Source: JAEUKA01 sp035328405
GTDB lineage: Bacteria; Myxococcota_A; Polyangia; Palsa-1104; JAEUJZ01
Direction: 5' to 3'
DNA length: 64,000 nt
Assembly: GCA_035328405.1 (NCBI GenBank)
Contig: DAOLIT010000013.1
Coordinates: 1 to 64,000 of the forward strand
Shown here: positions 41,420 through 49,746 of the stretch, in pieces
Position numbering within the stretch: the first letter of the stretch is position 1
Layout of the letters: each line of letters opens with the position of its first letter
Position numbers and translations under genes: made by a program
The notes under the pieces: model-generated
Told to the model about the DNA's origin: nothing
Seen by the model: the letters and a program-made list of their open reading frames with translations, nothing else
The model's database searches: none

Positions 41420-43537
41420 CTATTTCGCCTTCTTCTTGTCGGCTTTGTCTTTTTTGTCGGCTTTGTCTTTTTTGTCGGCTTTGCCTTTTTTATCGGCTTT
41501 GCCTTTTTTGTCGGCTTTGCCGTCGCTTTGGTCGGGCGAGTCGGGCACTTTCACTTCCGCCGCGCTCTTGGTTTGCACGCCTTGCGGTTGCACGGGATCG
41601 GTGATGACAAATTCGACTCGGCGGTTTCTTTCGCGGCCTTTTTTGTCCTTGTTGTCCGCGATCGGCTTGTCGGGACCGTAGCCTTTCGCGGTCAATCTGT
41701 CGGCAGCGATGCCGTGCTCAATCAGGTATTTCATGACGCTGTTGGCGCGCCGACCTGACAGATCGCGATTGTAATCCGCCTTGCCTCGATCGTCGGTATG
41801 GCCGCCGATTTCGACCTTCTTGATGAACGCAGAAGCCTTGAGTGCCTCCGTCACGTTGTTGAGCACCGGGAAGCTCTTTTTCAGGATCGCGTCCTTGTTC
41901 GTCGCAAAGAACACCGGCTCCATGATGGCGATCTGGCCGTTTTCGATGCGAACCAGGCCCGGACAACCATTCTTCTTCGGATCAGAGTTCGGTGCGCCCG
42001 GTTGATCTGGGCAAGCGTCTTCTGGATCGACCACGGTGTCTTTGTCGCGATCGGGAAGCGGGCAACCCGCTTTGGCCGGATCGGGTTTTGGTCCTGCCGG
42101 AACGTCGGGGCATTGATCTTTCGGATCAGGCACGCCGTCGTTGTCTTTGTCGCCTGCCGGGCAACCCATCCGATCTGGATCGGGCGTGTCACCTTTCGGA
42201 ACGTCGGGGCATTGATCGACCGGATCGAGCACGCCATCCTTGTCTCGGTCGCCTGCCGGACAACCCAACCGAGTCGGATCGGGCGTCTCACCTTTGTGTA
42301 CGTCTGGGCACAAATCGTCGTTGTCGAGCACGCCATCCTTGTCGCGATCGCCCAGCGGACAGCCCAGTTTCTTCGGATCGGGATGTTTGCCTTTGTGTAC
42401 CGACGGACAAATATCGATCTTGTCCACGATGAAGTCGCCATCGCGATCGGGGCAACCGTGCGTGGTCGGGTCTTCCGTCGAAATACCAGCGTTGTCGGGA
42501 CAGGCGTCCTCTTTGTCCAGAATGCCGTCCTTGTCGCGATCATCCTGTCCGTCTTTCCAAGGCGCATAGGCCAAGCGCAACAGTGCTCGACCATCGGGTG
42601 TACCCGGTTCGCGTAACAGTCCGACGCCGCCGCCCACGCTCAATTGCAACACCTTGGCGATGTTGTAGTGCAGACCCAGCAACACCTCGAGGCTCGTGTA
42701 ATCGGATGCGAACGGTTTGGCACCGTTTGGACCCATCACAACCGTGGACAAAATCGCCTCAGGTCCGATCGCCAACCTCAGCCGCGTATCCGCGTAGGCG
42801 AGTGCAGCGCCGAGTTGAAGTTCTGAACCGACGGTGCTGCCCGAATCGCTGAGCGACGCATCGCCGATTTTCGCTGCGTCTCGGTACATAAAACCGGCAC
42901 CGAACGACCACATGATGTGGTGCGTCAAACCGCCCAACGCGATTTTCGGCATGATGCGAATGCCCGCGTCGCTCGATCCCACGGACACGGCGCTGCTGTC
43001 ACTGGCAAAGGAACGAAGCGGTATCCACGCATTGATTCCGATGCTCATTGAAATGGCGCTGCGATACGGCTGGCCGAACAATCGAACCCACACACCCACC
43101 CGCGGATCGGAAATCACAACACCCGATGCGGGGGTCACGCCTGCTGTCGGTGTTCCGCGCTCCAAAAGGACAATCGGCATCGTCGCTGTGATGAGCACTC
43201 GGTCCAGAAAAGAACCGGCCAGATCGACATGTCCGATGAGCTGGTGTTCAAGTACCGACGTGGTTTGGGTGAAAGTACCCGTCGCGTCCGTCCGGCCAAA
43301 AACCAACGGATTGTGTGCATAGTTGAGCGTGATTCCGCCCGCAAAATATCGTGTTGATGAATACCAAGGGTGGTCTACCCAAAACGACCATTCCCCCGCC
43401 GCTGTGGGCTCATAACGGTTCACTTGGAAACCGTTCTTCGCATCTTGAGCACGCGCGCTCGGAGAATCGGACAATAGTGCCAACGAGACGGCACCAAACA
43501 AAGCCAGGCCCTTGGTAAAAGAAGCAATGTCAGGCAC
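41420..43537 (-). CDS. OmpA-family protein with TSP3 repeats and a Lys-rich tail
   Basis: About 705 residues. A signal peptide (ends near SPSARAQ) is followed by a beta-rich region of about 300 residues that probably forms an outer-membrane barrel. Six thrombospondin-type-3 calcium-binding repeats follow (DRDKDGILDKEDACPD and variants). The OmpA C-terminal domain, which binds peptidoglycan, has GGHTDDRGKADYNRDLSGRRA and RRVEF. The tail is five KADKK units. Start: GTG at 43537, supported by TTGGAGG eight bases upstream; the ATG at 43564 has no such site. Repeat calcium binding is a family inference. Confidence 0.88.
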   Translation of the reverse strand: MPDIASFTKGLALFGAVSLALLSDSPSARAQDAKNGFQVNRYEPTAAGEWSFWVDHPWYSSTRYFAGGITLNYAHNPLVFGRTDATGTFTQTTSVLEHQLIGHVDLAGSFLDRVLITATMPIVLLERGTPTAGVTPASGVVISDPRVGVWVRLFGQPYRSAISMSIGINAWIPLRSFASDSSAVSVGSSDAGIRIMPKIALGGLTHHIMWSFGAGFMYRDAAKIGDASLSDSGSTVGSELQLGAALAYADTRLRLAIGPEAILSTVVMGPNGAKPFASDYTSLEVLLGLHYNIAKVLQLSVGGGVGLLREPGTPDGRALLRLAYAPWKDGQDDRDKDGILDKEDACPDNAGISTEDPTTHGCPDRDGDFIVDKIDICPSVHKGKHPDPKKLGCPLGDRDKDGVLDNDDLCPDVHKGETPDPTRLGCPAGDRDKDGVLDPVDQCPDVPKGDTPDPDRMGCPAGDKDNDGVPDPKDQCPDVPAGPKPDPAKAGCPLPDRDKDTVVDPEDACPDQPGAPNSDPKKNGCPGLVRIENGQIAIMEPVFFATNKDAILKKSFPVLNNVTEALKASAFIKKVEIGGHTDDRGKADYNRDLSGRRANSVMKYLIEHGIAADRLTAKGYGPDKPIADNKDKKGRERNRRVEFVITDPVQPQGVQTKSAAEVKVPDSPDQSDGKADKKGKADKKGKADKKDKADKKDKADKKKAK
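41431..41525 (-). repeat. 18-bp tandem repeat, about five copies, coding KADKK-type units
   Basis: The unit TTGTCGGCTTTGTCTTTT recurs with an 18-bp period (41436, 41454, 41472, 41490, 41508), with single-base changes. It codes the Lys/Asp/Ala tail of the OmpA-like protein. Expansion or contraction would keep the frame. Confidence 0.85.
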
Positions 43538-43614
43538 AGGAACCTCCAAAGTATCGAAAGCCATGTTGCCACATAGAGGGAGTCTCGCGGTGCATTTTCT
43601 CTTCGGGGGTATTG

Positions 43615-46600
43615 CTACTTCACGATGCGTATTTTACCGCCCGCTGATCGAGCCACGACGCTGCGGTCGTACATGCTTTCGCCCTGAAGCGGAGGCACCG
43701 CGAACGAACCCACGTTGGTCGCGCGAATCGTGTACACAAACTCCATGATTTCGTTTCCTACACTGCCATACAGCACCACGCGGTCTTCGCGCACATCACC
43801 GTAGTCCGGCGTCCAAGTGGACCCTTCTTTCGCGATCGGAAGCTGCGCGGGTTTCGCCGAGGTCTTGCGGGCACTTCTCCCTTTTCCGCTTTCATCGCGA
43901 GAGTCGCTGTCGCGGTGTCGCTCGCTGTCGTCGCCTTCGCCTTCGGCTTCGGAATCATGGCTTTCTTCGTCGGCATCGTGATGGCCGTCTTCGTCGCTGT
44001 CGCCCTTCTCATCGTCTGAATCATCGTCTGCTTGCGTCGGAGGATTGACCACGACCTCAAAACCGCCCGGCAGAAGATCGACGAGAGCCAGATTCCAAAG
44101 TTGGCTCCCTTTCCCCAGACTTCGCAGCTTGATGTGAACTTCGGCTTCGTCTCCAAGTTTCACTTCTTTGATCGGTTTTCCGTCGCTACCAACGATTTCT
44201 CGCAACACTTCCAGTTTTTGTTTCACCACATCCGTCGAGACTTTCAGGTCGTATCCCGACTGCATGATTTGGTAGTACGTTCGCATCGGGCTTCCCGACG
44301 ACAAAAGCAGTTTTTTCGCATCGCCCGAGAAAGCGACTTGCGGCAAAAGACCTTCCGGCAGGGAAAGCGGCTTTTGCTGTCCCGACGAACTCACTTCGAT
44401 GATCGTCAGTTGGGTTGCGTCCGTCGTTTGTTGCGCGAGGCTGGCGTACGCATCCAGGGCCATCATCAAATACGCCGACGAGAGCGTGTTGTAGCGCCCT
44501 TTTGCAATCGGCTCGACGACGGAAAGAAGTGCATCCGCAGGCAATGACTTGGCCTTGTCCGGGAAGTGGCGCGACAGCAGATACAGCGTCTGAGCATCCC
44601 GAATGAGCGGGTCGTAATAGTTCTCGTAATCTGCGGCGCTGTCCTTGACTTGCCCAAGCTGAACGCCCGCAACCATCCGGTTCGCGTCACGGTTCTGTTT
44701 CAACAGTTGCAGCGTCGAGGCCAGGTACACGCCCGCCAAATCCTCGGTCCAATTTTTGTACTGATTTTCCAGCCGTTTCCTCACGCTCATCGCTGCCTGC
44801 GTCGTCACGACGCCCGAGCGCGTCAGCACATACACTGCATAGGCGCGCACCCGTTCCTGTGCCAGCGAATCCGTTTCCTGCGACACAAGCTGCGTCAGAT
44901 TGTCAAGACTGCGTTTCAGCAAGTCCGGCGGCACTGACAAGCCGCGCTCTTTTGCATCCAGCAGAAAGTGCGTCGCATACACCGATGCAAAGTCGCTCAC
45001 CTGATTTGGATTCGCCCACAGCCCAAAACCGCCATCTTCGTTCTGTCGCGCCCGCAGCGTTTGCAACACCGATTGGAAACTGTGTTCCGCAGCCTCCGGT
45101 TTTACGCCAAATTCCGGTCGCGTTCGCCCAATCATCGCCGGCACAGCTTGGCTGATTTGCTGTTCTGTGCAGCCGTGCGGGAATTTCTCCAAATACTGCG
45201 CAAGGCCCAAAGACAGCCCAAGCGGCAGCGGCCCCAAACTTGCCGAGAGCGTGCGAAATTCGGGATAAAGCTCCCGCGCAAGCTGGATCTGTGTGCGGCC
45301 CCCACCTGGGGGCAAATGACCTACCTGTGTGGTCGTGTAAAGAGGAGCCGCCGGACGCACCGAAAGGTCAATCGAGTATTTCCCTGTTTTCCCTGCTGCC
45401 GACGCCAAAAACGTCATCGTGCCCGAACCGAGCACCTGCGTCGCTTTGAGTTTGAAGCGCGCCACCGACTCGCGTGACTCGCCGATTTTCAGCGTTTGCC
45501 CTGCATCCCCAACCACTTGCAAGTGTTTCGAGGTCTGAAGCTGCACATTCACTTTCGCATTTGGCCCCGAACCGATCACGTTGTTGGAAATTCCCACCGA
45601 AACTTCAAACTCGTCTCCCGGCGCTACCACCATGGGAACATTGGGGCTCAGCACAAAGTCCCCGCGCACAAGCGCTTTTTTGCTGAACACGCCCACCGCA
45701 TCCTGCGCGACCGCGATGGCCATCACCCGCAACGTGCCATTGAAAGAATCCGGGATCAGATACGAGACCTCTTTTTCTTCCTGGTCAGCGTCGATGATCG
45801 ACGACCAATACGCCACCGGCTTGTCGCGTTTCCGTTTGAACGGATTCAGGTTTTTCAGACCCGATCCATCTCCGTCGCCACCCGGCGCAGCTTTCAGAAG
45901 CCGCGAAAATTCGGGAAGGATCAGGTCCAAAATTTGCGCCGTTTTCACTTCGAGCGCCCGTTTTTGGAAAAAGTAAGCAAGCGGGTCCGGCGTCTGATAC
46001 CGAGCCACCTGCAAGATGCCTTCATCCACCGCCCACAGCACGATCTTCGTCGGGCGATCCGTCCGGTAGCGCATCTTGAACAGGTCTCCCGGCTTTACCA
46101 AATCCGGCGTCGTGACCGTCACTTTCGCCGTCCGCTTTTCCTTCGAGATGCTGAACGGCGCAACACCGTAACTGAGCGGACTCATGAACACTTCCGGCGA
46201 GTCGATGCCTCGAATGAACGACACCGACACGTATCCGTTGCCTTCCATCTCCTCGGGAATCGCGATTTTTTGGATGGACGACGTGTGTTTGGTTTTAAAC
46301 CACTTGTAGGTTCTCACGCGGTCTCGCTCGATCGTGATGAGACCTGCTCCCGTGTACGGCGCTTTGATCTGCACTTCCAGCTCGTCTCCCGCTGCTACAT
46401 CCGGGTTTTTCAGCTTGAGTTGCAGCTCTGCATTCTTCTCGAGAGAACGTGTCAAGTTTCCCTCTCCAGCGACAGAAAACTCGATGCGATTCAGCACCTG
46501 GTCTTTGTCGTTTTTGAACACCAGGAAAAAGTCACCCGATTGTCCCGTCGGAAGCGCATACGACAAACCACCCGCCGCAATCGACAGCTTCTGGTCTTGC

Positions 46601-49600
46601 ACAAGAAGCTCTTTTTTCACCGATTCATACTTGTACGTTCCGTTGTCCTGCTTCACGAGCACCGACAGATAGCGCCGTTCGTACAAAAGCGTTCGCACCG
46701 ACGACTGCGAGACGGCCTGCCCTTGCGGCCCAACGGCCACAAGCTGAACGGCCCGCTTGCTGCCTTTGCCGATGTAGCCCAAGTCTCCGTCGGCTTTGTA
46801 TCCCAGAAGGTACGACATCGGCGAAACCGTGACTTGCGATTCGGCAGCGACGGAACGACCGCCTTCTGCCTCGAAGCCTTGGGCGACAAAACGCAACCGG
46901 TACGTGGCGTTTGCAAAACGAGACAATGGGAACTCAAACTCGCAATTCCCTTGTTCATTCGTCGTTTCTTCGTCGAGGCTCTCACTCAGCGGCTCTTTGG
47001 CTTGCATCGGGTCAAAAAACTGGTAGTCGCGATACTTGCTGAACGAAAACAGCGTCGGAGAAAGCAACAAAGTCGCTTTGACTCTGCGGTTCTCTGCCGG
47101 TGTTCCGAACAGATTGTTGAGCTGGACTCGTCCCTTCAAACCATCGGGAGAAACCCAACCCTCAACGACCTCCCGATTCAGCTTGGCCGAAATTTTCAGT
47201 CGATCCGGCAAAAACTCTTGTACGCGCACTGCGACCGAACCAAGCAAGCCCTTCGTCTGGCCGTCCTCGATGATGTGGACGTTGATGTTCCATGTGCCCG
47301 TCGCTGAGGATTCTTGCGTCGTGTGACGGATTTCCTCGAAACCTGCCTCGGTCAGTTTGAACTTCTCTTTGCGAACCGTGACCCCGCGAGCGTCTTCCAC
47401 CGACATTTCCAACGGAACGCCCTCGAGCTTCTGTTTCCAATCCTGGCCTTTCACGATCAGACCGACGCGAATTTCGTCCCCGGGCCGGTAGATTCCGCGA
47501 TCGGAAAACAGAAACGCTTGAAGACCTTGCGGCTTTTCGCTGTCTCGAATGCCATCGACGGGAAATCTCGATACATCCAGGTAGCGATCGTGCCGTCCAT
47601 ACGGCAAAAACGACAAATCCCCACCTTTGGACACCTGGTACGCCAGCGGTGCCTGTTCTCTCGAAAAATCCGACAGTTTGGGCAAGCTTGCGTGTCCATC
47701 CCCGTCGGTTGTTTCGCTGCGAATCGCGATCCCATTTTTTCCAAGCACTTCGACGCTGGCACCCTTGATGGGCTCGCCCGTCTTCAACGACTGCACAAAC
47801 ACGTCGTGAGAACCATCCACATTGTCTTTGACCAGCACGCCCAAGTCGGTCAGCAAAATCAGCCGCTGGTCACTCTGTCCTGTCGTCTGCTTTCGATGGG
47901 AATCCCAGCCGTCGATTCGCAGAAAAAACAGCCCGAGCCGACTTTCGCCTTTTGCCCGGAAATACCGGTCGAGATCGACCGCCGCATACTGGGCCTTCCC
48001 GTGGCCCACGCTCGGCATCGGGATCACATCGGAAAATCGTTCGGTGATGTTTTCCGGCGTGAAGCGGTAGTTGGAAAAATCCGGGTTCTGAAACGAGCCG
48101 GTGTTTTGCGAAATCAAGTGCTGAAGTTGGTTCGGCAGCACGCGACCGATTTCGACGCGCACATTTTCGATGTCTCGACCAAAAACGGGAACCTTGCGTT
48201 CGCCCGACATCGCGACCAGCGAGCCCGTCTGCAACACCCGCAACTCTTTCGGATATTCGGGAACGGTCAGAATGTGCTCCGACGGCTTCCCAAGAACGTA
48301 CCCACCCGCTGATGCCATTCCTTTGTCAATTTTGACGTACAGAACCTCGCCCACCTCGGCGGTGTATCGGAACGAATGCGTTTCGGAGTACTCCCGCTCG
48401 TTCGGAATTTGCACAAGCTTGACGGCGCGCGAGGCGCTCAGCACTTCGGGGCCGATTTCGCTCAAGCTGAAGCCGTATTGCTCTTTCGACGAGCTTTTGT
48501 CTTTCGGCGGACGTTTCGGCAGCACAACGACTTTGACCGCCTTGCCCATTTCAGCCTCGGTGACGCCCGTATTGGTCTGGATCACCAAAACCGACTCCGG
48601 CTCCATTTGCGCATTGTTCACCAGCGTCAGATTCGCCTCGCTCACGCGCAAAAAATCAAACAAGCCCGGAATCGTCACCGAAGTGCTGAACAAATCCTTC
48701 GTTGGTTGTCCTCCGCGCGTCGATTTCACGCCTTTTTGGACGCGCACCATCATCATCGAATCGTGATCAGGGATTTGGACGGGGTCGCTGTGGACGTATG
48801 CCGTCGCTGAAAAGCGATCGTAAGTGACCTGAAAACGGTACGGCTTGGCCGATTGGGCACCGTCCTTTTTCGTGACAAGTTCTACGTCGAGCCGCTTCTC
48901 AAAATCATTTTTTTCGATGGGATGCGAAAAAGACACCGTCGCGACGACTTTCTTCTGCGACGGATTTTGCGGGTCCTGATAAAACTCCTGCGAAGTGAAC
49001 CGGCCTGTCAGCGACGGACTTTCAAAGTGCAACGTGTAGTCCGTTGGCTTTGCATCCGCTGCCAAAAGACCCTGTTTTGACAGTTTAACGGTGAACTTCT
49101 CTCCGACGGGCCAGTCTTCTTTTGGAACAAACGTGAGCACCCGATCAGAATCCCACCGCCAAGTTCCTTGCACCGACGGAGACAAGTCGATGCCGGATGC
49201 GACGGGCTTTTTCACTTTGTCGATCGGTGCCGCCGAACCTCCAAACAGCACGCGCATTGTGTCCGGTTTTGCGTTGTCCTCGAGCTTTGTCGGCTCGGGC
49301 GGATCGATTCGCACCGACATTTCGATTGGTTTGGGTTGTTTGTCCTGCCAGTGCTTTCCAAAGTACGCAGCGCTGAAAAAAGCAACCAGCAGGGCCAGCA
49401 AACCGACAGTGGCACCTGGGTTCGAATTCATCCACCGCCCACCTCGGGCTATCCCACCGAAAATCGCCGCGAGCCACGGAGGCGGCTGCCAGCTCCACTG
49501 CCCGAACAACGCTCGACCGATACGACGAAGCACACCGGGTTGGTCCGCTGGTCTTTCCGTCGAATGGGCCGCCAGCGATGGATCGGACGCGGCGTTTTCG

Positions 49601-49668
49601 TGTGTGGGTGAAGAAGAATCCGTAACCGGTTTTTCCGAATCGGGCTTGTCAGTCGGGTCTGTGCTCAC
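43615..49668 (-). CDS. alpha-2-macroglobulin family protein with thioester motif
   Basis: A very large (about 2017-residue) periplasmic protease-trap-type protein. One hydrophobic anchor at about 86-106 follows a cytoplasmic N-terminus. The macroglobulin beta domains include IYRPGDEIRVGLIVK, which is conserved in bacterial A2M. The thioester CTEQ is at Cys1502 (numbered from 49674), preceded by HG. A 51-residue insert of Asp/Ser/Glu/His (about 1881-1932, 43881-44033) lies in the C-terminal domain. Bacterial A2M usually pairs with a PBP1C gene; none is seen here. Start: AAGGAG lies five bases before GTG at 49668, preferred over GTG at 49674. Confidence 0.92.
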   Translation of the reverse strand: MSTDPTDKPDSEKPVTDSSSPTHENAASDPSLAAHSTERPADQPGVLRRIGRALFGQWSWQPPPWLAAIFGGIARGGRWMNSNPGATVGLLALLVAFFSAAYFGKHWQDKQPKPIEMSVRIDPPEPTKLEDNAKPDTMRVLFGGSAAPIDKVKKPVASGIDLSPSVQGTWRWDSDRVLTFVPKEDWPVGEKFTVKLSKQGLLAADAKPTDYTLHFESPSLTGRFTSQEFYQDPQNPSQKKVVATVSFSHPIEKNDFEKRLDVELVTKKDGAQSAKPYRFQVTYDRFSATAYVHSDPVQIPDHDSMMMVRVQKGVKSTRGGQPTKDLFSTSVTIPGLFDFLRVSEANLTLVNNAQMEPESVLVIQTNTGVTEAEMGKAVKVVVLPKRPPKDKSSSKEQYGFSLSEIGPEVLSASRAVKLVQIPNEREYSETHSFRYTAEVGEVLYVKIDKGMASAGGYVLGKPSEHILTVPEYPKELRVLQTGSLVAMSGERKVPVFGRDIENVRVEIGRVLPNQLQHLISQNTGSFQNPDFSNYRFTPENITERFSDVIPMPSVGHGKAQYAAVDLDRYFRAKGESRLGLFFLRIDGWDSHRKQTTGQSDQRLILLTDLGVLVKDNVDGSHDVFVQSLKTGEPIKGASVEVLGKNGIAIRSETTDGDGHASLPKLSDFSREQAPLAYQVSKGGDLSFLPYGRHDRYLDVSRFPVDGIRDSEKPQGLQAFLFSDRGIYRPGDEIRVGLIVKGQDWKQKLEGVPLEMSVEDARGVTVRKEKFKLTEAGFEEIRHTTQESSATGTWNINVHIIEDGQTKGLLGSVAVRVQEFLPDRLKISAKLNREVVEGWVSPDGLKGRVQLNNLFGTPAENRRVKATLLLSPTLFSFSKYRDYQFFDPMQAKEPLSESLDEETTNEQGNCEFEFPLSRFANATYRLRFVAQGFEAEGGRSVAAESQVTVSPMSYLLGYKADGDLGYIGKGSKRAVQLVAVGPQGQAVSQSSVRTLLYERRYLSVLVKQDNGTYKYESVKKELLVQDQKLSIAAGGLSYALPTGQSGDFFLVFKNDKDQVLNRIEFSVAGEGNLTRSLEKNAELQLKLKNPDVAAGDELEVQIKAPYTGAGLITIERDRVRTYKWFKTKHTSSIQKIAIPEEMEGNGYVSVSFIRGIDSPEVFMSPLSYGVAPFSISKEKRTAKVTVTTPDLVKPGDLFKMRYRTDRPTKIVLWAVDEGILQVARYQTPDPLAYFFQKRALEVKTAQILDLILPEFSRLLKAAPGGDGDGSGLKNLNPFKRKRDKPVAYWSSIIDADQEEKEVSYLIPDSFNGTLRVMAIAVAQDAVGVFSKKALVRGDFVLSPNVPMVVAPGDEFEVSVGISNNVIGSGPNAKVNVQLQTSKHLQVVGDAGQTLKIGESRESVARFKLKATQVLGSGTMTFLASAAGKTGKYSIDLSVRPAAPLYTTTQVGHLPPGGGRTQIQLARELYPEFRTLSASLGPLPLGLSLGLAQYLEKFPHGCTEQQISQAVPAMIGRTRPEFGVKPEAAEHSFQSVLQTLRARQNEDGGFGLWANPNQVSDFASVYATHFLLDAKERGLSVPPDLLKRSLDNLTQLVSQETDSLAQERVRAYAVYVLTRSGVVTTQAAMSVRKRLENQYKNWTEDLAGVYLASTLQLLKQNRDANRMVAGVQLGQVKDSAADYENYYDPLIRDAQTLYLLSRHFPDKAKSLPADALLSVVEPIAKGRYNTLSSAYLMMALDAYASLAQQTTDATQLTIIEVSSSGQQKPLSLPEGLLPQVAFSGDAKKLLLSSGSPMRTYYQIMQSGYDLKVSTDVVKQKLEVLREIVGSDGKPIKEVKLGDEAEVHIKLRSLGKGSQLWNLALVDLLPGGFEVVVNPPTQADDDSDDEKGDSDEDGHHDADEESHDSEAEGEGDDSERHRDSDSRDESGKGRSARKTSAKPAQLPIAKEGSTWTPDYGDVREDRVVLYGSVGNEIMEFVYTIRATNVGSFAVPPLQGESMYDRSVVARSAGGKIRIVK

Positions 49669-49746
49669 GGCCACTCCTTGAGACAGCTCACCAGCATACG
49701 CGCTTACCCAATGTGCAGTCGAGAGCGGGTCTTTGTGCCACGGAAA

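Noticed and set aside
45496..47307. 603-codon open frame antisense to the A2M gene
   Set aside because: The A2M frame covers this region with conserved motifs; the antisense translation is Arg/Phe-rich without a family.
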